This document shows positions 51,586 through 60,870 of a DNA stretch of 64,000 bases, in pieces (the stretch's first letter is position 1; the number at the start of each line of letters is the position of its first letter). Below the pieces are notes generated by a model. That model had not been told where the DNA came from. It made no database searches and saw nothing but the letters and a program-made list of their open reading frames with translations. Position numbers and translations under genes: made by a program. Where the stretch lies: the NCBI RefSeq assembly GCF_025725665.1, contig NZ_CP107009.1, positions 1,550,001 through 1,614,000 on the forward strand, written 5' to 3'. Source of the stretch: Halomonas sp. LR3S48. GTDB lineage: Bacteria; Pseudomonadota; Gammaproteobacteria; Pseudomonadales; Halomonadaceae.

Positions 51586-53181
51586 TCAGCCGAACTGGTT
51601 CATGGTGTTGTCCTTGCCACCGGCCTTGAGCGCCGCTTCGCCGTGGAAGAACTCCTTGTGGTCGTCGCCGATGTTGGAGCCGGCCATGTCCTGGTGCTTG
51701 ACGGTGGCGATGCCCTCGCGGATCTCGCGGCGCTGCACGCCCGCCACGTAGGCCAGCATGCCTTCGTCGCCGAAGTAGCCCTTGGCCAGGTTGTCGGTGG
51801 ACAGGGCCGCGGTGTGATAGGTCGGCAGGGTGATCAGGTGGTGGAAGATTCCCGCTTCACGCGCGGCGTCGCGCTGGAAGTTGCGGGTCCACTCGTCGGC
51901 CAGCTTGCCGAGCTCGGTGTTGTCGTACTCGGCACTCATCAGGCCGGCGCGGTCATAGGCGGAAACGTCCTTGCCTTCCTTCTCCCAAGCGTCGAACACC
52001 TGCTGGCGGAAATTCAGGGTCCAGTTGAAAGAGGGCGAGTTGTTGTAGACCAGCTTGGCATCCGGCACCGCTTTGCGGATGCGGTTGACCATGCTGGCGA
52101 TCTGGCCGACGTGGGGCTTCTCGGTCTCGATCCACAGCAGGTCGGCACCGTTCTGCAGGCTGGTGATGCAGTCCAGCACGACGCGATCCTCGCCGGTACC
52201 CGGCTTGAACTGGTAGAGGCCGGAGGCCAGGCGCTTGACCTTGACCAGCTTGCCGTTCTGCTTGATGACCACATCGCCATTGTCGATATCGGAAGCGGAG
52301 GTGATCTCCTCGCCGTCGAGGAAGCTGTTGTATTGGTCGCCCAGGTCGCCCGGCTCCTTGGTCACGGCGATCTTCTGGGTCAGGCCGGCACCGAGCGAGT
52401 CGGTGCGGGCGACGATCACGCCGTCGTCCACGCCGAGTTCGAGGAAGGCATAACGCACGGCGTTGATCTTGGCCAGGAAGTCCTCATGGGGCACGGTGAC
52501 CTTGCCGTCCTGGTGGCCGCACTGCTTTTCGTCGGAGACCTGGTTCTCGAGCTGGATGCAGCAGGCGCCCGCTTCGATCATCTTCTTGGCCAGCAGGTAG
52601 GTGGCCTCAGCATTGCCGAAACCGGCGTCGATGTCGGCGATGATCGGCACCACGTGGGTCTCGTGGTTGTCGATCTTGGCGATCAGTTCGTCGGCCTTGG
52701 CCGTGTCGCCGGCTTTCTGGGCCGCTTCCAGATCGCGGAACAGATGGTTCAGTTCCCAGGCGTCGGCCTGACGCAGGAAGGTGTAGAGCTCTTCGATCAG
52801 GCCCGCCACGGTGGTCTTCTCGTGCATGGACTGGTCGGGCAGGGGGCCGAACTCGGAGCGCAGGGCGGCGACCATCCAGCCGGAAAGGTAGAGATAGCGG
52901 CGCTTGGTGGTGCCGAAGTGCTTCTTGATGGAAATCAGCTTCTGCTGGCCGATGAAGCCATGCCAGCAGCCCAGTGACTGGGTGTACTGGGAACTGTCGG
53001 CATCATAGGCGGCCATGTCGTCGCGCATGATCTTGGCGGTATAGCGAGCGATGTCCAGACCGGTCTTGAAGCGGTTCTGGGCGCGCATGCGGGCGGCATT
53101 CTCGGGGCTGATGCTCGCCCACTTGCCCTGCTGGGCCTCGCGCAGTTGAGCCAGTGCCTTGATGTCGTCTTTGTATGACAT
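51586..53181 (-). CDS. aceA: Isocitrate lyase, large form
   Basis: Cleaves isocitrate to glyoxylate and succinate, the first glyoxylate-shunt step. The 531-residue length equals the long Pseudomonas-type enzyme rather than the 434-residue E. coli form. The active-site Cys lies in DEKQCGHQDGKV, with the metal-binding region PIIADIDAGFGN and the conserved VYNNSPSFNW. A GGAAGGA site precedes the ATG at 53181; the longer in-frame extension is rejected. Malate synthase is not adjacent. It has its own terminator. Confidence 0.94.
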   Translation of the reverse strand: MSYKDDIKALAQLREAQQGKWASISPENAARMRAQNRFKTGLDIARYTAKIMRDDMAAYDADSSQYTQSLGCWHGFIGQQKLISIKKHFGTTKRRYLYLSGWMVAALRSEFGPLPDQSMHEKTTVAGLIEELYTFLRQADAWELNHLFRDLEAAQKAGDTAKADELIAKIDNHETHVVPIIADIDAGFGNAEATYLLAKKMIEAGACCIQLENQVSDEKQCGHQDGKVTVPHEDFLAKINAVRYAFLELGVDDGVIVARTDSLGAGLTQKIAVTKEPGDLGDQYNSFLDGEEITSASDIDNGDVVIKQNGKLVKVKRLASGLYQFKPGTGEDRVVLDCITSLQNGADLLWIETEKPHVGQIASMVNRIRKAVPDAKLVYNNSPSFNWTLNFRQQVFDAWEKEGKDVSAYDRAGLMSAEYDNTELGKLADEWTRNFQRDAAREAGIFHHLITLPTYHTAALSTDNLAKGYFGDEGMLAYVAGVQRREIREGIATVKHQDMAGSNIGDDHKEFFHGEAALKAGGKDNTMNQFG

Positions 53182-53567
53182 GGTGCCATCCTTCCGATCT
53201 GGGGGTCTCGGCTTCGATCGCCATACGGCGGCTCTCGTTGCCTCGTCGGTCGCTTGCTGCATCCTGACCGTCGCTTTCGAGTCATGCTGCAGCTGCGAAG
53301 TAATATCAGATTCAACCACAAGGTAAGATATGTCTCTACGGCCTTGGTCGAATCCGTGTCGGCGTTAAATTATTCTTTGCCAGCGTGGTTTCTGAGCTGT
53401 CATCGAACAGTTGTTTTAACGCCGTCATGACACCACTATGCCCCATGCCATCTGGCCTGGACAATCATCACTTGGGGGGAAGGAGGGTTGTAGTTTGACT
53501 ACATGATGCCTGGAAGGCGGAATTTCGTGTAGTGGTTTTCCGGTCGGGGCGGCAGAGCCTGGTGGCA
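53182..53567. other. 386-base intergenic region upstream of aceA
   Basis: No open frame with a credible start. The part near 53320-53400 is AT-richer and probably contains the aceA promoter, although I cannot fix -35/-10 elements. At 53489-53503 there is an exact dyad TGTAG-N5-CTACA, a possible regulator site or remnant stem. It lies between aceA (transcribed away) and the 3' end of the GNAT gene. Confidence 0.5.
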
Positions 53568-53999
53568 TCAGCCTTGTAGCGAAAGACGCATATTGCGATG
53601 CGGAATACCCGCGTCCAGGAAAATCTCGCCGAACGCCGTGAAGCCAAGGTTTTCATAGAAGGCGAGGGCGTGGGTCTGGGCGGCCAGTTCGACCCGGGCA
53701 TGGCCCAGGCGACGCGCCGATGCGATGGCGGCCTGCATCAGCGCCACACCGATGCCCAGGCCACGCGCTTCGCGCAGCACGGCAACGCGGCCGATATGGC
53801 CATCGGGCAGCAGCCGGGCGGTACCGAGGGCCGTGTCGCCGCGCATGGCGAGGAAGTGGCGACATTCGCCGTCGCGCCCATCCCACTCCTCCTCCAGCGG
53901 CACCTGCTGCTCTTCGATGAACACCACGCGGCGAATCTCGCCGGCGGTTTCGCCGAGTTCGGCCCAGCTCCCTTCACGGATCACGACACTTTCCGGCAT
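53568..53999 (-). CDS. GNAT-family N-acetyltransferase
   Basis: A 143-residue acetyltransferase. The acetyl-CoA motif A reads HIGRVAVLREARGLGIGVAL (Arg-x2-Gly-x-Gly), preceded by FIEEQQVPLEEEWDGRD, characteristic of the ElaA/YitI-like subgroup. The substrate is unknown. GAGGAG lies upstream of the ATG, which is four bases after the roxA stop. It ends the mnmA-to-GNAT gene run. Confidence 0.85.
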   Translation of the reverse strand: MPESVVIREGSWAELGETAGEIRRVVFIEEQQVPLEEEWDGRDGECRHFLAMRGDTALGTARLLPDGHIGRVAVLREARGLGIGVALMQAAIASARRLGHARVELAAQTHALAFYENLGFTAFGEIFLDAGIPHRNMRLSLQG

Positions 54000-54003
54000 G
54001 GCA

Positions 54004-55176
54004 TCACTCCTCTTCTTCGTACCAGGTGAGACTGCCGCTATCGAGCAGCGTGGCAAGCAGTTCGGCGGCGCCATCGAACGCCAGCAGCTCGGCATCGAGC
54101 GGCGTGTCGGAGGCCAGCGCCGTTGCCAGCGGCAAGAGACATTCGATGCCGTCACCGTCGACGAACAGGGTGGCGCGGCTCCCGCCCAGGGCGCGCCAGG
54201 CGAAGCGAGAACCGGGGCTGCGTGCAAGCTCCTCGCCCTCCTGTAGTCGTGCGACAAGCTCATCGACGTCGGTAGGGGTCTCGCTGGGGACGAGCTGGTC
54301 GACATACTTGGGCTGCGTCATCACTCGGCCGAACCACTGGGCGAGCTGGGCCGGATCGTCGAGGGTGTCGAGGATCAGGCGGCGCATGCGTTCGAGCGAG
54401 GCGTCGTCGAGCTCCGCCGGGTCGGCGGGGGGCGCCATGCCGGCGTCGCCGAAGCGCAGCGAGGCAGGCAGCTGCTCGCCGAGGTAGTCAGCGTAGGAGG
54501 TGATCGCCTCGTCTGCCGAAGGCGCGCGGAAGCCCACCGAGTAGGTCATGCAGTCGTCGGACTGGCTGACACCGTGATGCGCCCAGCCCGGCGGCAGGTA
54601 GAGCATGTCGCCCGGCTCCAGCACCCAGTCGTCGCCCGGCTCGACGTCGAAGCGCTCGAGGATGCGCAGGTCGATGCCCGCGATGATGGGGGCGTCGTCG
54701 GCCACCTTGCCGCCAAGCTGCCAGCGTCGCCGGCCGCTGCCCTGCAGCAGGAACACGTCGTACTGATCGACATGCGGTCCGACGCTGCCGCCCGGCGGGG
54801 CGTAGCTGATCATGACATCGTCGAGACGCCAGCGCGGCAGGAAGTCGAAGCGGTCGAGCAGCTCGGCCACCTCTGGCACGTAGTGGTCCACGGCCTGTAC
54901 CAGCAAGGTCCAGTCGCGCTCGGGGAGCTCGCCGAACACGGCCTCGTCGAAGGGGCCGTGACTGACCTGCCAGGGGCCGTCGGGGCCATCCTCTTCCACC
55001 AGTCGAGCTTCGACGCCCTCCTCGCAGGCGAGCCCGGCCAGCTCGTCGGGGTCGAGCGGGTTCTCGAAGTCGACAAAGGCGCCGCGAATCAGCAAGGGCT
55101 GGCGCTGCCAGTAGTCGCGCAGAAACTCGGCAGGCGTGAGGCCGCCGAGCAGGGGCAGGGGGGTATCGCTCGCCAT
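54004..55176 (-). CDS. roxA: JmjC/cupin ribosomal-protein hydroxylase (RoxA/YcfD-like)
   Basis: Fe(II)/2-oxoglutarate oxygenase expected to hydroxylate an Arg of ribosomal protein L16. The 390 residues have the N-terminal JmjC fold with metal ligands His135 and Asp137 in SVGPHVDQYDVFLL and His200 in LPPGWAHHGVSQ, then a dimerisation and winged-helix C-terminal region, as in E. coli YcfD. The ATG at 55176 has a strong AGGAGA site; an alternative ATG at 55200 overlaps the preceding stop as ATGA and would add eight residues. Confidence 0.88.
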   Translation of the reverse strand: MASDTPLPLLGGLTPAEFLRDYWQRQPLLIRGAFVDFENPLDPDELAGLACEEGVEARLVEEDGPDGPWQVSHGPFDEAVFGELPERDWTLLVQAVDHYVPEVAELLDRFDFLPRWRLDDVMISYAPPGGSVGPHVDQYDVFLLQGSGRRRWQLGGKVADDAPIIAGIDLRILERFDVEPGDDWVLEPGDMLYLPPGWAHHGVSQSDDCMTYSVGFRAPSADEAITSYADYLGEQLPASLRFGDAGMAPPADPAELDDASLERMRRLILDTLDDPAQLAQWFGRVMTQPKYVDQLVPSETPTDVDELVARLQEGEELARSPGSRFAWRALGGSRATLFVDGDGIECLLPLATALASDTPLDAELLAFDGAAELLATLLDSGSLTWYEEEE

Positions 55177-55196
55177 GGTGTTCTCCTGGAGAAAGC

Positions 55197-55760
55197 TCAT
55201 CGATTGGCGCCGGGCACCCACAGCACGTCGCGTTCGCCGTTGCCGTTGGCCCGGCGTGCGAGGACGAACAGCAGATCGGACAGGCGATTGAGGTAGCGTA
55301 GCACGTCGGGATTGACCGTCTGTTCGGCCATCAGCGCAGTAACCAGGCGCTCGGCGCGGCGGGTGACGGTGCGCGCCAGGTGCAGGTGGGCGGCGAGCGG
55401 TGACCCTCCCGGCAAAATGAAGGAGCGCAGGGTGGCGAGCTCGGCGTTGTAGGCGTCGATTCTGCCCTCGAGATACTCCACCTGTGCCGCCGTGACCCGC
55501 AGCGGCGGGTACTCGGGTGACTCCTGCTCGGGCGTGCACAGGTCGGCGCCCACGTCGAACATGTCGTTCTGCACGCGGGCCAGAACGTCATGCAGTTCGC
55601 CTTCGGCATGCAACTGGGCCATGCCGATGACGGCGTTGGACTCGTCTACCGTGCCGAAGGCTTCCACGCGCAGGTCGTGCTTGGCCACCCGGCTGCCGTC
55701 GCCGAGGCCGGTATCGCCCTTGTCCCCGGTGCGGGTGTAGATCTTGGTCAGCTTGACCAT
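55197..55760 (-). CDS. Cob(I)alamin adenosyltransferase, PduO type
   Basis: Transfers the adenosyl group of ATP to cob(I)alamin to make adenosylcobalamin. The 187 residues form a five-helix bundle with the ATP-binding N-terminus KIYTRTGDKGDTGLGDG, AFGTVDESNAVIG, and the cobalamin/ATP helix CRAERLV-like region (ARTVTRRAERLVTAL). GGAGG lies upstream of the start. It lies between purB and roxA with short gaps; no other B12 genes are present. Confidence 0.92.
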   Translation of the reverse strand: MVKLTKIYTRTGDKGDTGLGDGSRVAKHDLRVEAFGTVDESNAVIGMAQLHAEGELHDVLARVQNDMFDVGADLCTPEQESPEYPPLRVTAAQVEYLEGRIDAYNAELATLRSFILPGGSPLAAHLHLARTVTRRAERLVTALMAEQTVNPDVLRYLNRLSDLLFVLARRANGNGERDVLWVPGANR

Positions 55761-55794
55761 CGTTGCCTCCTGCGACGTTTTGCGCGCGTTGCAC

Positions 55795-57180
<1,386 letters not shown>

Positions 57181-57237
57181 TTATCCAAATACGTGGAAGG
57201 GGAAGGCGTGTAGGAAAGGCGTATCGGGCAACAGGGC

Positions 57238-57876
57238 TCAGCCCAACTGGTCCAGGGCGTTCTTCAGCGCACCGCGCTGGAAGACCAGCTTCCAGCGTCG
57301 GCCGCCCTGCTGGTGCCAGAGCAGGGCGAAGCGAATGCCGCCGAGCAGGATGGCGCGCACCCGCTCGGGCATCATGCGGCTCTGCAGCATGGAAGGGTCG
57401 CCCTGCACCACGATGCGTGTCTTGAAAGTCGAGAGTGTCTCCTGGTACGCCTCGCCGAGGCTCGCGATGACATTCTCATGGGTGGCACCGAAGTGCTCGG
57501 CCTGGCCCTGGATGCGGTTCAGGTGCTGGCCGAGGGAGGCCATCATGGCATTGTCGGTACGCAGCTTGTTCATCAGCAGCAGCAGCGAGAAGCCGTAGCG
57601 CAGCACCACCGGGTTGGCCTGCTTGCGCCCGACCACCGCCTCGAGCACCTCGAGGCCGCGGCGCAGGTTGTTGGGGTGGCCACCGTAGATAGCCTCGAAG
57701 CTTTCCGGATTGGTGTCCAGGGTGGCGCGGATCAGCGTTTCCCAGGGCCGGCTGTCGACCTGGCCGGTGCGGGCCAGTTCGTCGACCAGGCTGGCGGCCT
57801 GGAAGACGCCGGCCAGTGCCAGGGCCTGGCGCGCCGTGGCGGTGTCGGGAGCGCGATGAATAGGGGTGGTGTTCAT
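57238..57876 (-). CDS. hflD: HflD family protein
   Basis: A 212-residue all-helical protein matching E. coli HflD (about 213), a peripheral inner-membrane protein that in E. coli modulates lambda CII stability; its ordinary cellular role is unclear. Visible family features are [19 protein letters not shown] near the start and [20 protein letters not shown] near the end. The ATG overlaps the mnmA stop by four bases, and purB follows 63 bases later, the classical mnmA-hflD-purB order. Confidence 0.92.
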   Translation of the reverse strand: MNTTPIHRAPDTATARQALALAGVFQAASLVDELARTGQVDSRPWETLIRATLDTNPESFEAIYGGHPNNLRRGLEVLEAVVGRKQANPVVLRYGFSLLLLMNKLRTDNAMMASLGQHLNRIQGQAEHFGATHENVIASLGEAYQETLSTFKTRIVVQGDPSMLQSRMMPERVRAILLGGIRFALLWHQQGGRRWKLVFQRGALKNALDQLG

Positions 57877-58985
57877 GCGCCGGTCTCCTCGGCATTCCAG
57901 ATGTCGCGGATCACACCGCCGCCCAGGCAGATATCTCCGTCGTAGAGCACCAGCGACTGTCCCGGGGTCACGGCGCGCTGCGGGTCGTCGAAGTGCACTT
58001 CCACTCCGCCGTCGGCGAGGGTCTGCATCCGGCAGGGCACGTCGGCCTGCCGATAGCGGGTCTTGGCGGTGTAGCGCCCCTCGGCAGCAGGCGGCTCGCC
58101 GGCCACCCAGTCCATCGCCTCGGTGGCCAACGAGTCGGTGTAGAGCAGCGGGTGGTGCTTGCCCTGGACGGCGATCAGCACGTTGCGCTCGAGGTCCTTG
58201 CCTGCCACGTACCACGGCTCCTCGGGGTGGTTGGCCAGTCCGCCGATGCCGAGCCCCTGGCGCTGGCCCAGGGTGTAGTACATCAGCCCCATGTGTTCGC
58301 CGATGACTTCGCCTTCGGGTGTTTCGATCACTCCCGGCTGAGCTGGCAGGTATTGCTGCAGGAAGTCGCGGAAGCGCCGCTCGCCGATGAAGCAGATGCC
58401 GGTGGAATCCTTCTTGCGGGCGGTGGCCAGCCCATGGCGCTCGGCAATGGCGCGAACCTCGGGCTTTTCCAGTTCGCCGACGGGAAACAGCGTGCGGGCA
58501 ATGGCCGCCTCCGGCACGGCGTGAAGGAAGTAGCTCTGGTCCTTGTTGGCATCGAGCCCCTTGAGCAGCCGCGGGCGCCCACCGCGTTCGCCGCCGCGGA
58601 CATAGTGGCCGGTGGCGATCTTGTCGGCGCCGAGCATCTCGGCGTACTCGAGGAATACCTTGAACTTGATTTCGCGGTTGCACAGGATGTCGGGGTTCGG
58701 CGTCCGCCCGGCCTTGTACTCGGCCAGGAAGTGCTCGAATACGTTGTCCCAGTACTCGGCGGCGAAATTGGCGCTGTGCAGCTTGATGCCGAGCTTCTCG
58801 CACACGGCCTGGGCGTCCGCCAGGTCGGCCTTGGCGGTACAGTACTCGGTGCCGTCGTCCTCGTCCCAGTTCTTCATGAACAGGCCTTCGACCTGATACC
58901 CCTGCTCCAGCAGCAGCAGGGCGGAAACGGAGGAGTCGACGCCGCCGGACATGCCGACGATCACCTTGCCTGAGGTGGCGGTCAT
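57873..58985 (-). CDS. mnmA: tRNA-specific 2-thiouridylase
   Basis: Thiolates U34 of Lys, Glu and Gln tRNAs. The 370 residues show the ATP-pyrophosphatase P-loop [10 protein letters not shown], nucleophile Cys102 in [10 protein letters not shown] and Cys198 in [12 protein letters not shown], matching the E. coli residue pair. First gene of the operon; a promoter with a perfect TATAAT lies upstream. Confidence 0.95.
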   Translation of the reverse strand: MTATSGKVIVGMSGGVDSSVSALLLLEQGYQVEGLFMKNWDEDDGTEYCTAKADLADAQAVCEKLGIKLHSANFAAEYWDNVFEHFLAEYKAGRTPNPDILCNREIKFKVFLEYAEMLGADKIATGHYVRGGERGGRPRLLKGLDANKDQSYFLHAVPEAAIARTLFPVGELEKPEVRAIAERHGLATARKKDSTGICFIGERRFRDFLQQYLPAQPGVIETPEGEVIGEHMGLMYYTLGQRQGLGIGGLANHPEEPWYVAGKDLERNVLIAVQGKHHPLLYTDSLATEAMDWVAGEPPAAEGRYTAKTRYRQADVPCRMQTLADGGVEVHFDDPQRAVTPGQSLVLYDGDICLGGGVIRDIWNAEETGA

Positions 58986-59022
58986 GGCGCTCTCGGGTTG
59001 AGTAGGTCACAAATGGGCGGGG

Positions 59023-59051
59023 ATTATACCCTACAAATTGGAGGGTCTTCA
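59023..59051 (-). promoter_or_regulatory. Probable sigma-70 promoter of mnmA
   Basis: On the minus strand TATAAT (59023-59028) lies 17 bases after TGAAGA (59046-59051), with transcription expected to begin near 59016, about 30 bases before the mnmA ATG. The -10 is perfect, the -35 weak. Confidence 0.6.
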
Positions 59052-59099
59052 TCCTGTCGCGGCGGATGACGTCTTCACACGGCAGCGGTATGGAAGCTT

Positions 59100-59129
59100 A
59101 TTGACCGGCCGGCCAGTTAACGCTATCGT
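59100..59129. promoter_or_regulatory. TetR operator 1 overlapping the tetR promoter
   Basis: ATTGACCGGCCGGCCAGT (59100-59117) is an imperfect 18-bp palindrome that matches a second site at 59761-59778 at 16 of 18 positions. It overlaps TTGACC (59101-59106), which with TATCGT (59124-59129) makes a sigma-70-like promoter with 17-base spacing directed at tetR. Autorepression is the likely consequence. Confidence 0.75.
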
Positions 59130-59135
59130 TGCGAC

Positions 59136-59741
59136 ATGAACCAAAGAATCCAGACCCGCGACCCCGAACTGACCCGCGTCCGTATTCTCGATGCGGCGGA
59201 AGCCCTGTTCGTCGAGCAGGGCTTCTCTGCCGTCAAGCTCAGCGCGCTGGCGCGTTCGGCCGAGGTGACCAAGAGCCTGATCCACCACCATTTCGGCAGC
59301 AAGGAGCAGCTGTGGGAGGCGGTCAAGAACCGTGCCTTCGAACGCTACTTCACCGCCCAGATGGCCATGCTCGAGGACGCCGGCGAGCCAGATGCCGCCC
59401 TGCTGCGCAGCTCGGTAGAAGCCTATTTCCATTTCCTGCGCGACAACCCCGGCGTGGTGCGGCTGTTCGCCTGGACCCACTTGGAGGGGGACAGCCACTG
59501 CGGCGAACTCGACAACCAGCTCGTAGGCGCGGGGGCCGAGTGGGTTCGCCAGGCTCAGAGGCGTGGCCTGCTGCGCCAGGACATCAACCCCACCCACGTC
59601 ATCGCCATCTTCGTAATGACCTGCACCCAGTGGTTCGAGGCCAAATGCCATCACGAGCACTGGCCGGGAATGGGAACCGATGAAGGGTTCCTGGAGGATT
59701 TCCTGAAGATATTCATGGAAGGGGTAACGCCCCGGAAATAA
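59136..59741 (+). CDS. TetR/AcrR-family repressor of the RND cluster
   Basis: A 201-residue regulator with N-terminal helix-turn-helix (SALARSAEVTKSLIHHHFGSKEQLWEAV) and a C-terminal ligand domain. It precedes the efflux genes on the same strand, and its two probable operators flank it. The predicted promoter places transcription start at or next to the ATG, so the message may be leaderless; no Shine-Dalgarno sequence is evident. The inducer is unknown. Confidence 0.9.
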   Translation: MNQRIQTRDPELTRVRILDAAEALFVEQGFSAVKLSALARSAEVTKSLIHHHFGSKEQLWEAVKNRAFERYFTAQMAMLEDAGEPDAALLRSSVEAYFHFLRDNPGVVRLFAWTHLEGDSHCGELDNQLVGAGAEWVRQAQRRGLLRQDINPTHVIAIFVMTCTQWFEAKCHHEHWPGMGTDEGFLEDFLKIFMEGVTPRK

Positions 59742-59754
59742 GTGTTTTTTTACC

Positions 59755-59778
59755 TATATAACTGACCGGTCGGCCAGT
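59755..59778. promoter_or_regulatory. TetR operator 2 and likely -10 of the efflux genes
   Basis: ACTGACCGGTCGGCCAGT (59761-59778) is a near-perfect palindrome of the form ACTG-x-CCG-x2-CGG-x-CAGT, sharing 16 of 18 bases with operator 1. TATATA (59755-59760) directly before it may be the -10 element; no good -35 is seen. The site sits between tetR and the adaptor gene and would block pump expression. Confidence 0.75.
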
Positions 59779-59797
59779 TTACGGAGGAGAATTGACA

Positions 59798-60870
59798 ATG
59801 CGGAGGGTGAGAGGGGGCCTTGCGGCTTCGCTGATGCTGACCGCATCACTCTTGGCGGGCTGCGATGCGGCGCCTGCTCAGGTAGAGCGGGGCGAGGAGC
59901 CGTTGCCCAGCGTGCGCGTCGAAGCGGTGCGCCTGTCCCAGGATGAAGTGAGGTACCGCTTTCCCGGCACGGTGCGGGCCAGCGAACGCGCGGCACCTGC
60001 CTTCCTGCATGGCGGTGTATTGCAGGAACGGCACGTGGAGCGCGGGCAGCGGGTCGAGAGGGGCGAGCCGCTGGCGACGCTGCACAATCCGGCCATGGCG
60101 CCGACGCTGGCGGCCGCTGAAGCCGGGTGCGTGAGCTGGATGCCAGCTTGAGCCGCCTGGGGCGCGACGTTGAGCGTTCGCGCATGCTGCGTGAGCGCAA
60201 CCTCAGTGCCGAGGAGGAGCTGGACCGCCTGCGTTCGGAGCGCGAGGCCCTCTCCCAGGCCCGTGAGCAGGCGCTGGCGCAGCGCGACGAGGCCCGGGCA
60301 CAGCTCGATGAGCTGACCCTGCGTGCGCCATTCGCTGCCGAAGTGACCGACCTGCTGGTCGAGCCCGGCGATTTCGTCGCCGCCGGCCAGCCTGTGATGG
60401 GTTTGGCTGGACTCACGGGGCGCGAGGTGGAGATTCGGGTGCCGGGGCGCCTTGCCGCTCGGCTCGAGGTGGGGCAGGAAGCCACCCTGATGTCGATATC
60501 CGGGGCGCAGCGCCTTGCGGGTCGGGTCGCTCATGTCGGCCGTGCGGATGATGCCATGGCGCCTGTCATCGTTGCCATCGCGAGCGAGCCTGCCCCGGCC
60601 TTGGGAGAGTCGTTGCGCGTGCAGCTTTCCCTGTCCGCGCGGCCAGTCGTGCAAGTGCCGCTGGCGGCGGTGGTCGACCCCGGTGGTCAGGCTCCGCATG
60701 TGCTGGTACTGACCGACGACGATGCGGTCCAGCGCATGGCCGTGACCCCGGGGCGCCTGGCCGACGGCTGGGTCACGGTATCGGCCGCATCGCTTGCCGC
60801 GGGTGAACGGGTGGTAACGGCGGGGCAGGGGCGTCTGGACGAAGGCGACAGGGTGAGGGTTCTGCCATGA
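59798..60870 (+). pseudogene. RND efflux periplasmic adaptor, broken by a one-base frameshift
   Basis: Two frames together make one HlyD/AcrA-type adaptor. The first (59798-60151) has a lipoprotein signal (LMLTASLLAGCDAAPAQ), EVRYRFPGTVRASERA and half a lipoyl domain (LATLHNPAMAPTLAAAEAG), then runs into an early stop. The second frame continues from about 60127 with the hairpin (RELDASLSRLGRDVERSRML), second lipoyl half (LTLRAPFAAEVTDLLVEPGD) and barrel. Adding one G to the GGG at 60125-60127 restores a continuous protein of about 357 residues. It may be a real mutation or a base-call error in a G run. The 3' end overlaps the pump gene by four bases (ATGA). Confidence 0.85.

Noticed and set aside
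51517..52977. 486-residue plus-strand frame opposite aceA
   Set aside because: Antisense shadow running through the aceA terminator; no motif.
60120..60151. Programmed frameshift in the RND adaptor gene
   Set aside because: There is only a GGG run, with no slippery heptamer, internal Shine-Dalgarno or downstream structure that I can see; a mutation or base-call error is simpler.
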